The notes: generated from the sequence alone by a model not told the origin. Counted from the stretch's first letter, positions 8,783-18,521 are shown. The stretch is DNA of 39,504 bases from an uncultured Candidatus Saccharibacteria bacterium (GCA_947166405.1 CAMVEA010000006.1:1-39504); one strand, 5' to 3'. Translations and numbers: made by a program.

Positions 8783-9034
8783 ATGAAAAACTTTAACAAA
8801 ATCCAAACAGAAAAAGTCGAAGTCATGGCACTTTTCGGCTACGAAATGACCCCCTGTCAGCCACTAACTTTTAGGCGACGAGGCGAAAGCGAGACCGAAG
8901 TGTCCGAACTCCTGCAAACCCACGTACGGTTTGTCAGCGGAGTAGCTCTTCATATTTTCGACATTCTGGTTGGTCGGGAAAAAATGACGCTTGAGTTCAA
9001 CTCTCGCGACCTTTCCTGGTACCTCACACAATAG
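8783..9034 (+). CDS. Hypothetical small protein, 83 aa
   Basis: AAGGAG-N6-ATG start MKNFNKIQTEKVEVMALFGYEM; own promoter and terminator. Confidence 0.55.
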   Translation: MKNFNKIQTEKVEVMALFGYEMTPCQPLTFRRRGESETEVSELLQTHVRFVSGVALHIFDILVGREKMTLEFNSRDLSWYLTQ

Positions 9035-9038
9035 AATC

Positions 9039-9058
9039 GCCCCCCATGGGGGCTTTTC
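9039..9058 (+). terminator. Intrinsic terminator
   Basis: GCCCCCCATGGGGGC followed by TTTTCT. Confidence 0.75.
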
Positions 9059-9076
9059 TATGATATAATATATTGT

Positions 9077-10321
9077 ATGAAAATCGCACTACTAGGTTAC
9101 GGCAAAGAAGGCAAGTCTGCCGAACAATATTTCAAATCACATTACAAAAACGCCATAATTGATATTTTTGAAAATTTCGATTACGAAGATATCAAACAGA
9201 GAGATTATTCATCCTATGATATAATTCTCCGCAGTCCTTCCGTCCCACCACTTCATCTTAGCAATGAGTCATCTGTTACTAGGTATTTCTTCGAGCATTG
9301 CCCCTGCCCCATTATCGGCGTCACCGCCACCAAAGGCAAAGGCACCACCTGTTCATTCATCAAATCATTGTTGGACGCCCACCACGAGAACGCCTACCTC
9401 GTAGGCAACATCGGCGAACCCGCTATCGATAGCCTCGACCAGCTCACCAAGGACTCCGTCGTCGTCTACGAAATGTCTAGTTTCCAGCTCTGGGACCTCG
9501 ACAAATCCCCACACATCGCCGTCATCGGCCAACTAGAGCCCGATCACCTCAACGTCCACAAGGATTACGACGATTACCTCACTGCCAAATCCAACATCAC
9601 CCGCCACCAGTCCGCCGACGATTACTGTATCTATTATTCCCACAACTCCGATTCTACCAAGCTCGCCAGCACTTCTAAAGCCCACAAGATTCCCTACCCA
9701 TTCGATATCCCAGCCGACATCAAATCCGCCATCACTATCCCAGGCGAACACAACAAAAACAACGCCATTGCAGCCATTGCCGCCGTAGCGAGCTACTACA
9801 ATATATCACCAAGCGAATATTTAAGCAGCAAAACTTCCGAAATTATCGAAGGCCTCAGCAATTTTCACGGCCTTCCTCACCGCCTAGAATTTCTTCGCGA
9901 ATTAAACCACGTCAAGTACTACGATGACAACTTTTCCACCAACCCATCATCTACTCGCGTAGCAATTAATGCTTTTCCGAATAACAATGTCGTAGTCATC
10001 ATCGGTGGCCGCGACAAGACCGACAACGCCGATCTCCCCGAAATCTACGAAATACTCCAATCCCCCCAAGTCGTAAAAATCATCCTCCTCGGCGAATCCG
10101 GCCACGCCCTCGCCGACAAATATCCGAGCGATCCACGATTTACGCTAGTCGATTCACTGCAATCTGCTGTCACTACCGCCCGCACCGCCGCCGAGTCCAT
10201 CGCCACCCCCGACAGCCCCACCATCCTTCTCATGTCTCCTTCAGCCGCCAGCTTCGATATGTTCAAAAACGTCTACGACCGCGGCGCCCAGTTCCAATCC
10301 CTCGTCAAATCATTAAGGTAA
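9077..10321 (+). CDS. murD: UDP-N-acetylmuramoylalanine-D-glutamate ligase
   Basis: GVTATKGKGTTCSFI P-loop, GNIGEPAID, LEPDHLNVHKDYDDY, HRLEFL, YYDDNFSTNPSSTRVAI, IIGGRDK. Confidence 0.9.
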   Translation: MKIALLGYGKEGKSAEQYFKSHYKNAIIDIFENFDYEDIKQRDYSSYDIILRSPSVPPLHLSNESSVTRYFFEHCPCPIIGVTATKGKGTTCSFIKSLLDAHHENAYLVGNIGEPAIDSLDQLTKDSVVVYEMSSFQLWDLDKSPHIAVIGQLEPDHLNVHKDYDDYLTAKSNITRHQSADDYCIYYSHNSDSTKLASTSKAHKIPYPFDIPADIKSAITIPGEHNKNNAIAAIAAVASYYNISPSEYLSSKTSEIIEGLSNFHGLPHRLEFLRELNHVKYYDDNFSTNPSSTRVAINAFPNNNVVVIIGGRDKTDNADLPEIYEILQSPQVVKIILLGESGHALADKYPSDPRFTLVDSLQSAVTTARTAAESIATPDSPTILLMSPSAASFDMFKNVYDRGAQFQSLVKSLR

Positions 10322-10338
10322 AATCACTTAGCTTATCA

Positions 10339-11979
10339 TTATCTAAAATGTATATAATTATACTGCGAGGCGTACCGCGCCGGTATCGTCATTAATCCGT
10401 AATCCCATCCATGCCCATTTCCCGAATACGCTTTTGTCGACTGCCAATCATTATAATCTGATATCACTATCGAGCCATCTTTATTTACATGCTCTACCCA
10501 AAACACATGACCATAATAACCGTCGTCAGTCTGCCCTACTGCTCCAGCCTCTGGCGTATGATTTATAGTATAACCCGCCGTCCTTGCATTGTCGTCCCAT
10601 GTATTAGCATTACCCCAATTTGCAAGTACTCCATAATTACTGTAAACTTTCCACGCCGCATAGCTCACACATTCACATACATACCCACCCAGTTTTCGAA
10701 CACCATTCGGTGTATTTACGGTGGTTAAGAAAGTATCCGCTTGCGAAGGGCAAACATTCTGCCAAGGATAATCATTAATCGGCACATACGAGACATTACC
10801 GATATTCTCTAATTCTCTCTTTTTTTCTGCTTCTTCTCGCGCCAAACGTTCCGCTTCCTCTCTTGCTTTCCGCTCTGATTCTTCCTTTGCTTGCTTGTCG
10901 GCTTCTTCTCTCGCTTTTTGTTCCGCTTCTTCCCTAGCTTGTCGCTCCGCATCTTCACGAGCCTGTTTTTCCGCCTCTTCTCTTGCTTTTCGCTCCTCTT
11001 CTTCCTTAGTTTTTCGTTCCTTCTCGTCATTGGTCTGTTGTTCTGTTTCCCCTTCAATCTGTTGCTCTGTCTCTTTACTGGCCTGTTTCTCAGCCTCTTC
11101 CTTTGCCTGTTGTCCTGACTTCTCATTCTCCTTCAGTGCGTTTCTTTCTTTTATATCCACAGATATATTAGTATCATTCACAAGCCCATTCGTAGCAGTA
11201 GAATCCTCTTTACCTGTAATTTCATTAGATTGTGACTCCTTGTTACTCTCTTCCTTTTTACCGTCACTGTCTGTGGCCGTCTCATTATCATTGCCTCCAT
11301 CATTTATAGTCTCCGAATCATCCTTATTGCCTTCGTCATCCACAATCTCATCATTATTCTCAGCAGCAACGCCATTAACTACAGAATCATCATTCACCTT
11401 CTCAGTCTCAGCCTTCGCTATCTCCTCACTTTCATCATGCTTAGGTGTTTCATTCGTTTTTTTATTATCTTGTTCTTTGGCCTCCTCATCATTCTGTATC
11501 GCTTTCTGAATTCTGCCATTCTCATCTATCGCTAATTCTATTCGTTCCACCGCACCGTCACTGCTCACCGACACCACCTGAACAGAATTCACCGCCACCG
11601 TATCATTATTACTTGCTTCTTCCTGTGTCTCCACAGCAAGTTCCCCACCAAAGAGCATCGTCGTCCCACCTCTCGGCGCATCATTAGTTATCATCGAGCC
11701 GTAGCTAATACCACCATAACTAATCTCACCGTCATTATTAGCGTTTTCTGCTGACGTAGGAAAAGTCTTTTCCGACACCCCCTTCGGCTCTGCCTTCGAC
11801 TCTTTGGCATCATCATTATTGCTCGCCACGCCAGCATCCCCATTCGGCACCGCAAGACTCTCTCCCCCAGTAATATTATCATTGTTCTCCCCCATCACAG
11901 CATAAGTCGCTGCCCCTACCCCTATCAGTAGCGCAAGTGCTACCATCATTTTTATTTTTGTTTTATTATCATTCCACAT
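10339..11979 (-). CDS. Membrane-anchored protein with acidic and coiled-coil repeats and C-terminal CHAP domain
   Basis: N-terminal TM (MMVALALLIGVGAATYAV), (K/R)AREEAE-type repeats, C-terminal YVCECVSYAAWKV ... GYYGHVFWVEHVNKDGSIVISDYN (CHAP Cys/His). Confidence 0.85.
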   Translation of the reverse strand: MWNDNKTKIKMMVALALLIGVGAATYAVMGENNDNITGGESLAVPNGDAGVASNNDDAKESKAEPKGVSEKTFPTSAENANNDGEISYGGISYGSMITNDAPRGGTTMLFGGELAVETQEEASNNDTVAVNSVQVVSVSSDGAVERIELAIDENGRIQKAIQNDEEAKEQDNKKTNETPKHDESEEIAKAETEKVNDDSVVNGVAAENNDEIVDDEGNKDDSETINDGGNDNETATDSDGKKEESNKESQSNEITGKEDSTATNGLVNDTNISVDIKERNALKENEKSGQQAKEEAEKQASKETEQQIEGETEQQTNDEKERKTKEEEERKAREEAEKQAREDAERQAREEAEQKAREEADKQAKEESERKAREEAERLAREEAEKKRELENIGNVSYVPINDYPWQNVCPSQADTFLTTVNTPNGVRKLGGYVCECVSYAAWKVYSNYGVLANWGNANTWDDNARTAGYTINHTPEAGAVGQTDDGYYGHVFWVEHVNKDGSIVISDYNDWQSTKAYSGNGHGWDYGLMTIPARYASQYNYIHFR

Positions 11980-12241
11980 ATGCCTACATTATAACACGTT
12001 TATTCCAAAATCAACCCCAAAATTCAAAAATTTTCTTTCCTTCTACTTCAGCGATTCAACCAACAACAAACACACCACCCAAATAAGCCCCACCACACCA
12101 GAACAATGCAATATTCTATATATTATACCTAACAATCAAATTGTTCACCTCACTAAACAATTCACATCAAACTCCACAAATTGTTCACTTTTCAATTGCA
12201 TATTCTAATTGATTTAAGATGATATCTACCTAGGGGACGAA

Positions 12242-14092
12242 CTACTGCGCTAGGCAGCGGACGCTAAATCCGAAGCCCTTATTGCCGTAGTTGGACGGGC
12301 TGACGAGGCTACTGTTGAAGTCCAAGTAGTACGCGCCGTTGCTACTGTCCGCAGACTTAGACCAGTAACCGCCGATGCTGCCTCGAGTGACGACCGACGA
12401 GCCGAGGAAGAGGCCGGAGTAGAGGAAATTGTTCGGGTAAGTACGAAATGCAATAGAAGCATTTGAACCCTCAGGAGAACCTATCCAGGATGGTCTAGTT
12501 TCGTTACCGTAGTTAGCTGGAGTGGATAATCCAAGTGATAAGCCTAGTTTGTAGAAGTTATTCTTCTCGGCTGCCATATTGGTCTTATCTCCACTTTCTG
12601 GAAGAGTCCATCCAGTTGGACAAATGTCACCTGCAGTGACAGAGTTATTTGTACTAGTACTATATTTACCATTACCGGCTGTAGCAGAATACCAGTTGTA
12701 GTAGTTGCCATATGAGTAGATATTGGCGTCAGTTGCCGTGTTTGTTCCTCTTTCTGTGGTATTGCCAGTGTATAGCATGGATTGGTCAAAGCAAGCAGCA
12801 GAATTGGTCGTACACCATGCAGTAGAAGTTGGGTTAGTTGAAGCAGAGAGGTGGTTGGAGGTAGTTGGATTTGTTGCGTCATATATGTTTGTGAGTGGGA
12901 GTGAAGGACTATTGGTGTTGGTGGCTGATAGTTCTATATCATTATTGCTGCTGTCTTTATCAGCTAGACGTAAGTTTTCAATCATCCAGCATTTACCGTC
13001 TGCGAGCTTGGCAATGGCGTAGGTGTTGTTGTCACGCTGATCTGTGAGAGCGGAGACTGAGGAGAGGTTGGCAGTGCCGTCTATTGGTGCCAGAGTGAGA
13101 GAGCTACATACGCTAGCTACTTTGGTTGAGTCTTGGAGATTACCCTGGCTCTTTACCCATACAGCGTAGAGCGAGAGGCCGGGGTTAGTGCCAGTGTAGT
13201 CAGCAGTGTTTAATGTAATGGTTTCCATCGGACCATAGAACTTAGCCTCAGGATTCGTGGCATAGTCAAACTTATCACTCCAGCCAGCGAAGCCATAGCC
13301 AGTACGGCTGAAGTTGGATGGGAGGAGCATTACAGAAGCGGCGACACTTTGCTCTGCCATAGTGCCTTGGTAATCTGATACGTTGGCATAGTATTTAATC
13401 TTTCCTGACTCTGTAGATTGTGGCGTTATTGGAGCTGGCTCTGTGGATGGATGAACGAGGGTGTATTTGACTTTGCCGGTGTAGGTATCGGCTGGTTGGG
13501 AGAGACTGGCGTAGACGGCGTAGGTGGTCTCCAGGCTACTGCCAGTACCGCCCTCGGCATCGGTGGTGTTGCCATAGGTAGCGACCTTGGTATATGTATC
13601 TGGTACTATATGATAATTAGTGAAATCTTCGGTATCGTTAGTGCCATCCATAATAGTAGGAGCATATGTACCAGCTACGGCTGATAACTTCATAGCCCAG
13701 CTTGATACGTCTGTGGTGCTGGTACCAGTAGTGAGTCCTGTGGAGATGGTATTGGTGGCAGTATTGCCGACCAGCTTGGTGTGGTTCTCGCCTGAATACT
13801 GATCACCAGTAAATCCTATCGCATAGATGCTAAAGCCACCTGGGTCATTACAGTAAGTCGTAAGGGTAGTCTTGCCGATTCCTGATTCATAAGTACCAGG
13901 TTGAAGAGAGGTAGTATGCTCATCTCCTTCAATGATAGTACCACCCATTGTGCAGGCTGTAGGAATGGTGATATTAATCTCATCCACGACATCGTCAGCA
14001 CTAGCATTTATAGACGCTGTTGCTACACCAGCAATCATCGTCATGCTTAATAATCCCCCCGTAATAATATAGTCTACATGTAGTTTATCCAC
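12242..14092 (-). CDS. Secreted FISUMP-domain surface protein (candidate DGR target 1)
   Basis: Signal peptide; YGFAGWSDKF...LSLYAVWVK InlB-repeat-like segment; TDQRDNNTYAIAKLADGKCWMIENLRLAD, CPTGWTLPESGD, GFSVRCLAQ. Confidence 0.85.
   Translation of the reverse strand: MDKLHVDYIITGGLLSMTMIAGVATASINASADDVVDEINITIPTACTMGGTIIEGDEHTTSLQPGTYESGIGKTTLTTYCNDPGGFSIYAIGFTGDQYSGENHTKLVGNTATNTISTGLTTGTSTTDVSSWAMKLSAVAGTYAPTIMDGTNDTEDFTNYHIVPDTYTKVATYGNTTDAEGGTGSSLETTYAVYASLSQPADTYTGKVKYTLVHPSTEPAPITPQSTESGKIKYYANVSDYQGTMAEQSVAASVMLLPSNFSRTGYGFAGWSDKFDYATNPEAKFYGPMETITLNTADYTGTNPGLSLYAVWVKSQGNLQDSTKVASVCSSLTLAPIDGTANLSSVSALTDQRDNNTYAIAKLADGKCWMIENLRLADKDSSNNDIELSATNTNSPSLPLTNIYDATNPTTSNHLSASTNPTSTAWCTTNSAACFDQSMLYTGNTTERGTNTATDANIYSYGNYYNWYSATAGNGKYSTSTNNSVTAGDICPTGWTLPESGDKTNMAAEKNNFYKLGLSLGLSTPANYGNETRPSWIGSPEGSNASIAFRTYPNNFLYSGLFLGSSVVTRGSIGGYWSKSADSSNGAYYLDFNSSLVSPSNYGNKGFGFSVRCLAQ
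12272..12418 (-). other. Candidate DGR variable region VR1 (C-terminal coding segment)
   Basis: 147 bp colinear with 35696-35842. 29 differences, 27 at codon positions 1/2 of NNY codons. Followed by 45 bp (12227-12271) identical to 35651-35695. Confidence 0.8.
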
Positions 14093-14192
14093 CTTGAACT
14101 CCTTTTATGTTACCATAATATCACGATTATTAATTCAGCACAAGCGTTTTGTTAAAGTTACAGCGTTATTAAATAAATAATTAATTAAAATC

Positions 14193-14308
14193 ACTAAATC
14201 AGCTATTAATTATAGTTTTAGGAGCAAACCCGATTAAAAACCTGACTGAAATTCATGTTTCTAATCAGGCGTAAGCGAAAGTTAACTATAATTAATAGCT
14301 GATTTAGT
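14193..14308. repeat. 25-bp perfect inverted repeat with 66-bp spacer
   Basis: ACTAAATCAGCTATTAATTATAGTT (14193-14217) and its exact reverse complement (14284-14308). Confidence 0.85.
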
Positions 14309-14397
14309 AGGCTGAATGAATTATTCAAGCTCCTATTGAAGAGTTTTGAGCGTTGTTAATAATACAACAAGCGTATTACAACTTTAATAGCCCAGCA

Positions 14398-15669
14398 TCA
14401 AAAATTCAATCGCGCCTCTAAGCCATTTATCACAGCCTTCTCCACCGACGACACTGCCGCAAATCCCTTCACCCCCGACCCTGCAAACTCCCGTGCCAGC
14501 TCAATCATCCGGAATTTATCGATTGATTTAATCAAATTAGGCATATTATCATATCGCTCCACTGCCTCATTCGTAAAGTATCCCTCCGCATAATAATCCG
14601 CAATCTGCCCTACCGTCTGCGCCCCCATCTGAAATCTACCAAGCGCGTACGATTTCGCCGCCAGAAAGTCCATATCCATAATCTCACCATTCAATGTCTT
14701 CATTAACTCCGTCTGAATCAATTCAAACAAGGCCTCCGCATTTTCCACATTTACCTCCCCATCAAAATCCCAATATGAATTATGCGCATTGCTCGCTACC
14801 GAAGACCCCATCCCGTACACCAACCCCCGCTTCCTCGCCGCTCCAAAAATCTTCGAATTCGTCGTTCCATTCAATATATGATTAAGGCAACTCATCGCAA
14901 ACACTTCACTCGGCTCCAAATGTCTCGGCGTCACTAGAGAAAACCCAAACGTAATATTCGATGCATCCTTCCGTCGAATCGACACTGCCTCCGACGAGTG
15001 TAAATCAGTCAACGGTATTTCGAACTTTCGCCCCTCTTTGAGATCCCACTCCTCAAGCATCTTCATTATTTTATGCTTACGCCCTTTAAGCCGCCCCACA
15101 ATTATAAACATCATATTCTTCGCGGTATGCGTCCGTCGATAATGCTCACGAATGTCCTTCAACTCAATATTTGAAATCGTCTTCAATCGCTCCGGCAAAT
15201 CCAAAATATCCTCCCCCACCGCTTGCTGCACTCTCGGCCACAACAAACGATAATAATCATTCATATATCCAGTAAGCTCGCTTCGCACATTTGCCTTCTC
15301 AGATTTCAGCTCATCTTCATTAAATCTCGGCTCGCATATCGACACTCGTTGCAACTCCATAATCCGCTCCCACTCAAAATCCGCACACTCCGTCTCATAG
15401 CATACCGAAATATCCGAAGTCCATGCATTATGATATGCCCCATTTTTCGTAAATTCCGCCTCAAAAGCCTGCTCGTCACGATATTTCGCATTCGCCCCAA
15501 ACGCCAAATGCTCGACCAAATGCGGAATTTCATACACATCTTTCTTCTTAGCATACATCATACCTGCCCTGAATTGTATCCTAGTAGCCATCACGCTAGC
15601 CCCAGGCACATCAACAAGAAGCCCCTTCGCCCCATTCTTCAAAGTAATTTCTTCAACTGAATGCTTCAT
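14398..15669 (-). CDS. M16-family zinc metallopeptidase
   Basis: IPHLVEHLAFGAN (HxxEH) and overall insulinase-type layout. Confidence 0.88.
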   Translation of the reverse strand: MKHSVEEITLKNGAKGLLVDVPGASVMATRIQFRAGMMYAKKKDVYEIPHLVEHLAFGANAKYRDEQAFEAEFTKNGAYHNAWTSDISVCYETECADFEWERIMELQRVSICEPRFNEDELKSEKANVRSELTGYMNDYYRLLWPRVQQAVGEDILDLPERLKTISNIELKDIREHYRRTHTAKNMMFIIVGRLKGRKHKIMKMLEEWDLKEGRKFEIPLTDLHSSEAVSIRRKDASNITFGFSLVTPRHLEPSEVFAMSCLNHILNGTTNSKIFGAARKRGLVYGMGSSVASNAHNSYWDFDGEVNVENAEALFELIQTELMKTLNGEIMDMDFLAAKSYALGRFQMGAQTVGQIADYYAEGYFTNEAVERYDNMPNLIKSIDKFRMIELAREFAGSGVKGFAAVSSVEKAVINGLEARLNF

Positions 15670-15704
15670 GTATACCTCCTGTCACACCACCCTAATACCT
15701 AAAG

Positions 15705-18521
15705 TTACTTCCGCTTCGACTTCTTCTTTTTCTTCGTATTGGATTTCTTCTTCGAACTACCATGCTTCAATACAGCTCCCCTAGCCATCCCAGCCCCAGG
15801 TGTCTTTTTCTTAAACTCATCATCCAGATTCTTCTCTCCAGCAGAAATCTCATTCACGCCTCGTTCTGTCTGCGACTCCGCCATCTTAGTAAGCTCTGAT
15901 TCATACTCCTCACCATCCATCACGTCATCATCAGCCGCCTCCGAAGGAGTAATCGTGAGTAATATCTTCAACACTTCTTCACGCAAGTTCCTCTGTAATC
16001 CATCAAAGAGCTTCTGTGATTCCGAACGATACTCCACCAATGGATCTCTCTGTCCCACGCTCCGCCAGTGAATCCCCTCGCGCAGATGCTGCATATTCTC
16101 AAGATGCTGCATCCACAGCGTATCAAGCACCTTAAGATAAACCTCACGCTCCACTTTTCGCATTATCTCAGAGCCAAACTTCTCCTCTTGCTTAGCATAG
16201 GCAGATTCTACCGCCTCCAACGCATGCTTATAACGTTCCTTCTCTTTCCGCATCACTCCAATCCCATGAATCAAATCATCGTCAAAATCAAATACAGCCT
16301 TGAATTCCTCATCAAATTTCTTATTGACTCGCGATGAGAACTCAGTTAAAGTCTTTACCTCCTCACGCATCAAGCGTTTAATTTCCGGTTCGATATTTTC
16401 ACCCTCAAGAATCTTTCGTCGTATCATATATACAACTTTACGATGACGATTGATAACATTGTCGTACTGCACTACATTTTTACGCGAATCAAAGTTAAAT
16501 CCCTCAATTCTCTTCTGTGCCGCCTCCAAGGTCTTAGATATCGAACGTGTCTGTATCGGCATATCATCCGCTACTCCTAACCTCGTCATCAACATCTTAA
16601 CTCTGTCACCTTGGAAAATCCTCATCAAATCATCTTCACAACTCACAAAGAATTGTGTCGTGCCAGGATCGCCCTGTCGTCCACCACGACCACGAAGCTG
16701 ATTATCTACTCGCCTCGAGTCATGTCGCTCCGAGCCAATCACTACAAGTCCACCAAGCTCCTTCACACCTTCACCGAGCTTAATATCTGTACCACGACCC
16801 GCCATATTCGTAGCCAGCGTAATCGCTCCCTTCTCGCCAGCTTTCGCGACAATCGCTGCCTCACGCTCATTATTTTTTGCATTCAAAATCTCATATGGCA
16901 ACCCAAACTGATCCAAATATCTCGCAATCTCCTCATTATTCGCAATAGAACCAGACCCCACAAGCACAGGCTGCCCCTTCTCATGATATTTTGCTATCTC
17001 CTCAGCAATTGCTTTTAGCTTCGCCTCTTTTGTCTTATAAATCAAATCATCCTTATCTACACGCGCAATTGGCTTATTTGGTGGAATCTGAATCACATCT
17101 AACGCATATATCTGCTGAAATTCTTCCGCTTCCGTAAATGCCGTACCAGTCATACCAGACAACTTCTTATAAAGCCGGAAAAAATTCTGAAACGAAATCG
17201 TAGCAAGCGTCATCGATTCTTGCTTTACTGCCACACCTTCCTTCGCCTCAATAGCTTGATGTAGCCCCTCGTTATAACGTCGCCCTTGCATCAATCGTCC
17301 AGTATGCTCATCCACAATAATCACTTCACCAGAATTCGTCACCACATAATCCTTGTCACGCTTAAACACAACCTCCGCTCTAATCGCCTGTTCCAAATGA
17401 TATACTAGTGGCGTATGCTTAGTCGAATATATATTATCTACGCCGAGTATATCTTGCACTTTTTCAATACCCTTATCCGTCAACGTCACCGAACGTCGCT
17501 TCTCATCAAAGATATAATCATCTGGCGTCAACCTTGCTGCCACCTTTGCAAATTGATAATACTGTTCAGGATTATCACCCGCTGGAGCTGAAATAATCAA
17601 TGGCGTCCTCGCTTCATCAATCAAGATAGAGTCTACCTCATCCACAATTGCAAAATTTAATTCTCTCTGCCTCAAATACTGCACCTCAGAAGCCATATTA
17701 TCACGCAAATAATCAAAACCAAATTCATTATTAGTACCATAGGTAATATCAGCCGCATAAGCCTCTTTCCTCGTACAAGGCTTCAAATGACGGAACCGCT
17801 CGTCTTCATGCTCTTCATTCTCATACTCTGCATCATAAATATACGACGCCTCATTAACTATCACGCCGACAGACAGTCCCAAGAAGTCATATACTGGACC
17901 ATTCCATCCCGCATCGCGTTGCGCCAAATAATCATTCACTGTCACTACATGTACTCCACGCCCAGTCAAGCCATTAAGATACGCAGGCAACATCGCCACC
18001 AAGGTCTTACCTTCACCAGTCTTCATCTCAGCAACAGCACCTTCATTAAGCACCATGCCACCAATCAATTGCACATCATACGGCCGCATCCCAAGCACAC
18101 GCTTCGAAGCTTCCCTCGCCACCGCAAATGCTTCCGGCAAAATCTCGTTCAAGATTTTCGTGTCATCCGCCACCTTTTTCTTTTTGCGACCAGCCTTACC
18201 GCTCACTTTCGCTTCCCCTTCATCGTTCCGAACTTGCTTTAATGCTTTATCAATCCGCTCCTTAAATTCCACTGTCTGTGCCTTAAGCTCATCGTCACTC
18301 ATCGCCTCATACTTCGACTCCATTTTCGCAATCTCTTGAGCCCTCTTCCAAAGTCTCCGTAGGATTTTCTTCTGCGCATCACCGAACACCCCCTGCAAGA
18401 ATTTTTGCAAAGCAGTCCTATCCGCCAACTTATCGGTTGGCTTCTTTTCTTTCTTTACTCTTGGTTTTTTTGCATGAGCATCAGCCTTCACAGCCGCATC
18501 AGCCTTATCGGTTTTTTTCAT
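15705..18521 (-). CDS. secA: Preprotein translocase subunit SecA
   Basis: MRPYDVQLIGGMVLNEGAVAEMKTGEGKTL, YGTNNEFGFDYLRDNM, VDEVDSILIDEARTPLIIS, TNMAGRGTDIKLG, RQGDPGTTQFF. Confidence 0.98.
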   Translation of the reverse strand: MKKTDKADAAVKADAHAKKPRVKKEKKPTDKLADRTALQKFLQGVFGDAQKKILRRLWKRAQEIAKMESKYEAMSDDELKAQTVEFKERIDKALKQVRNDEGEAKVSGKAGRKKKKVADDTKILNEILPEAFAVAREASKRVLGMRPYDVQLIGGMVLNEGAVAEMKTGEGKTLVAMLPAYLNGLTGRGVHVVTVNDYLAQRDAGWNGPVYDFLGLSVGVIVNEASYIYDAEYENEEHEDERFRHLKPCTRKEAYAADITYGTNNEFGFDYLRDNMASEVQYLRQRELNFAIVDEVDSILIDEARTPLIISAPAGDNPEQYYQFAKVAARLTPDDYIFDEKRRSVTLTDKGIEKVQDILGVDNIYSTKHTPLVYHLEQAIRAEVVFKRDKDYVVTNSGEVIIVDEHTGRLMQGRRYNEGLHQAIEAKEGVAVKQESMTLATISFQNFFRLYKKLSGMTGTAFTEAEEFQQIYALDVIQIPPNKPIARVDKDDLIYKTKEAKLKAIAEEIAKYHEKGQPVLVGSGSIANNEEIARYLDQFGLPYEILNAKNNEREAAIVAKAGEKGAITLATNMAGRGTDIKLGEGVKELGGLVVIGSERHDSRRVDNQLRGRGGRQGDPGTTQFFVSCEDDLMRIFQGDRVKMLMTRLGVADDMPIQTRSISKTLEAAQKRIEGFNFDSRKNVVQYDNVINRHRKVVYMIRRKILEGENIEPEIKRLMREEVKTLTEFSSRVNKKFDEEFKAVFDFDDDLIHGIGVMRKEKERYKHALEAVESAYAKQEEKFGSEIMRKVEREVYLKVLDTLWMQHLENMQHLREGIHWRSVGQRDPLVEYRSESQKLFDGLQRNLREEVLKILLTITPSEAADDDVMDGEEYESELTKMAESQTERGVNEISAGEKNLDDEFKKKTPGAGMARGAVLKHGSSKKKSNTKKKKKSKRK

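Noticed and set aside
10895-11509. 204-aa plus-strand ORF (Ser/Ala/Leu-rich)
   Set aside because: Antisense shadow of the CHAP protein's repeat/acidic region.
12544-12882. Minus ORFs in other frames of the FISUMP genes (also 35962-36258)
   Set aside because: Out-of-frame shadows conserved only because the two paralogs are similar.
14193-14308. Inverted-repeat region as the DGR template repeat
   Set aside because: No similarity to the VR skeleton (no TACTGGTCTAAGTCTGCG or GGATTTAGCGTCCGC); the template must lie elsewhere.
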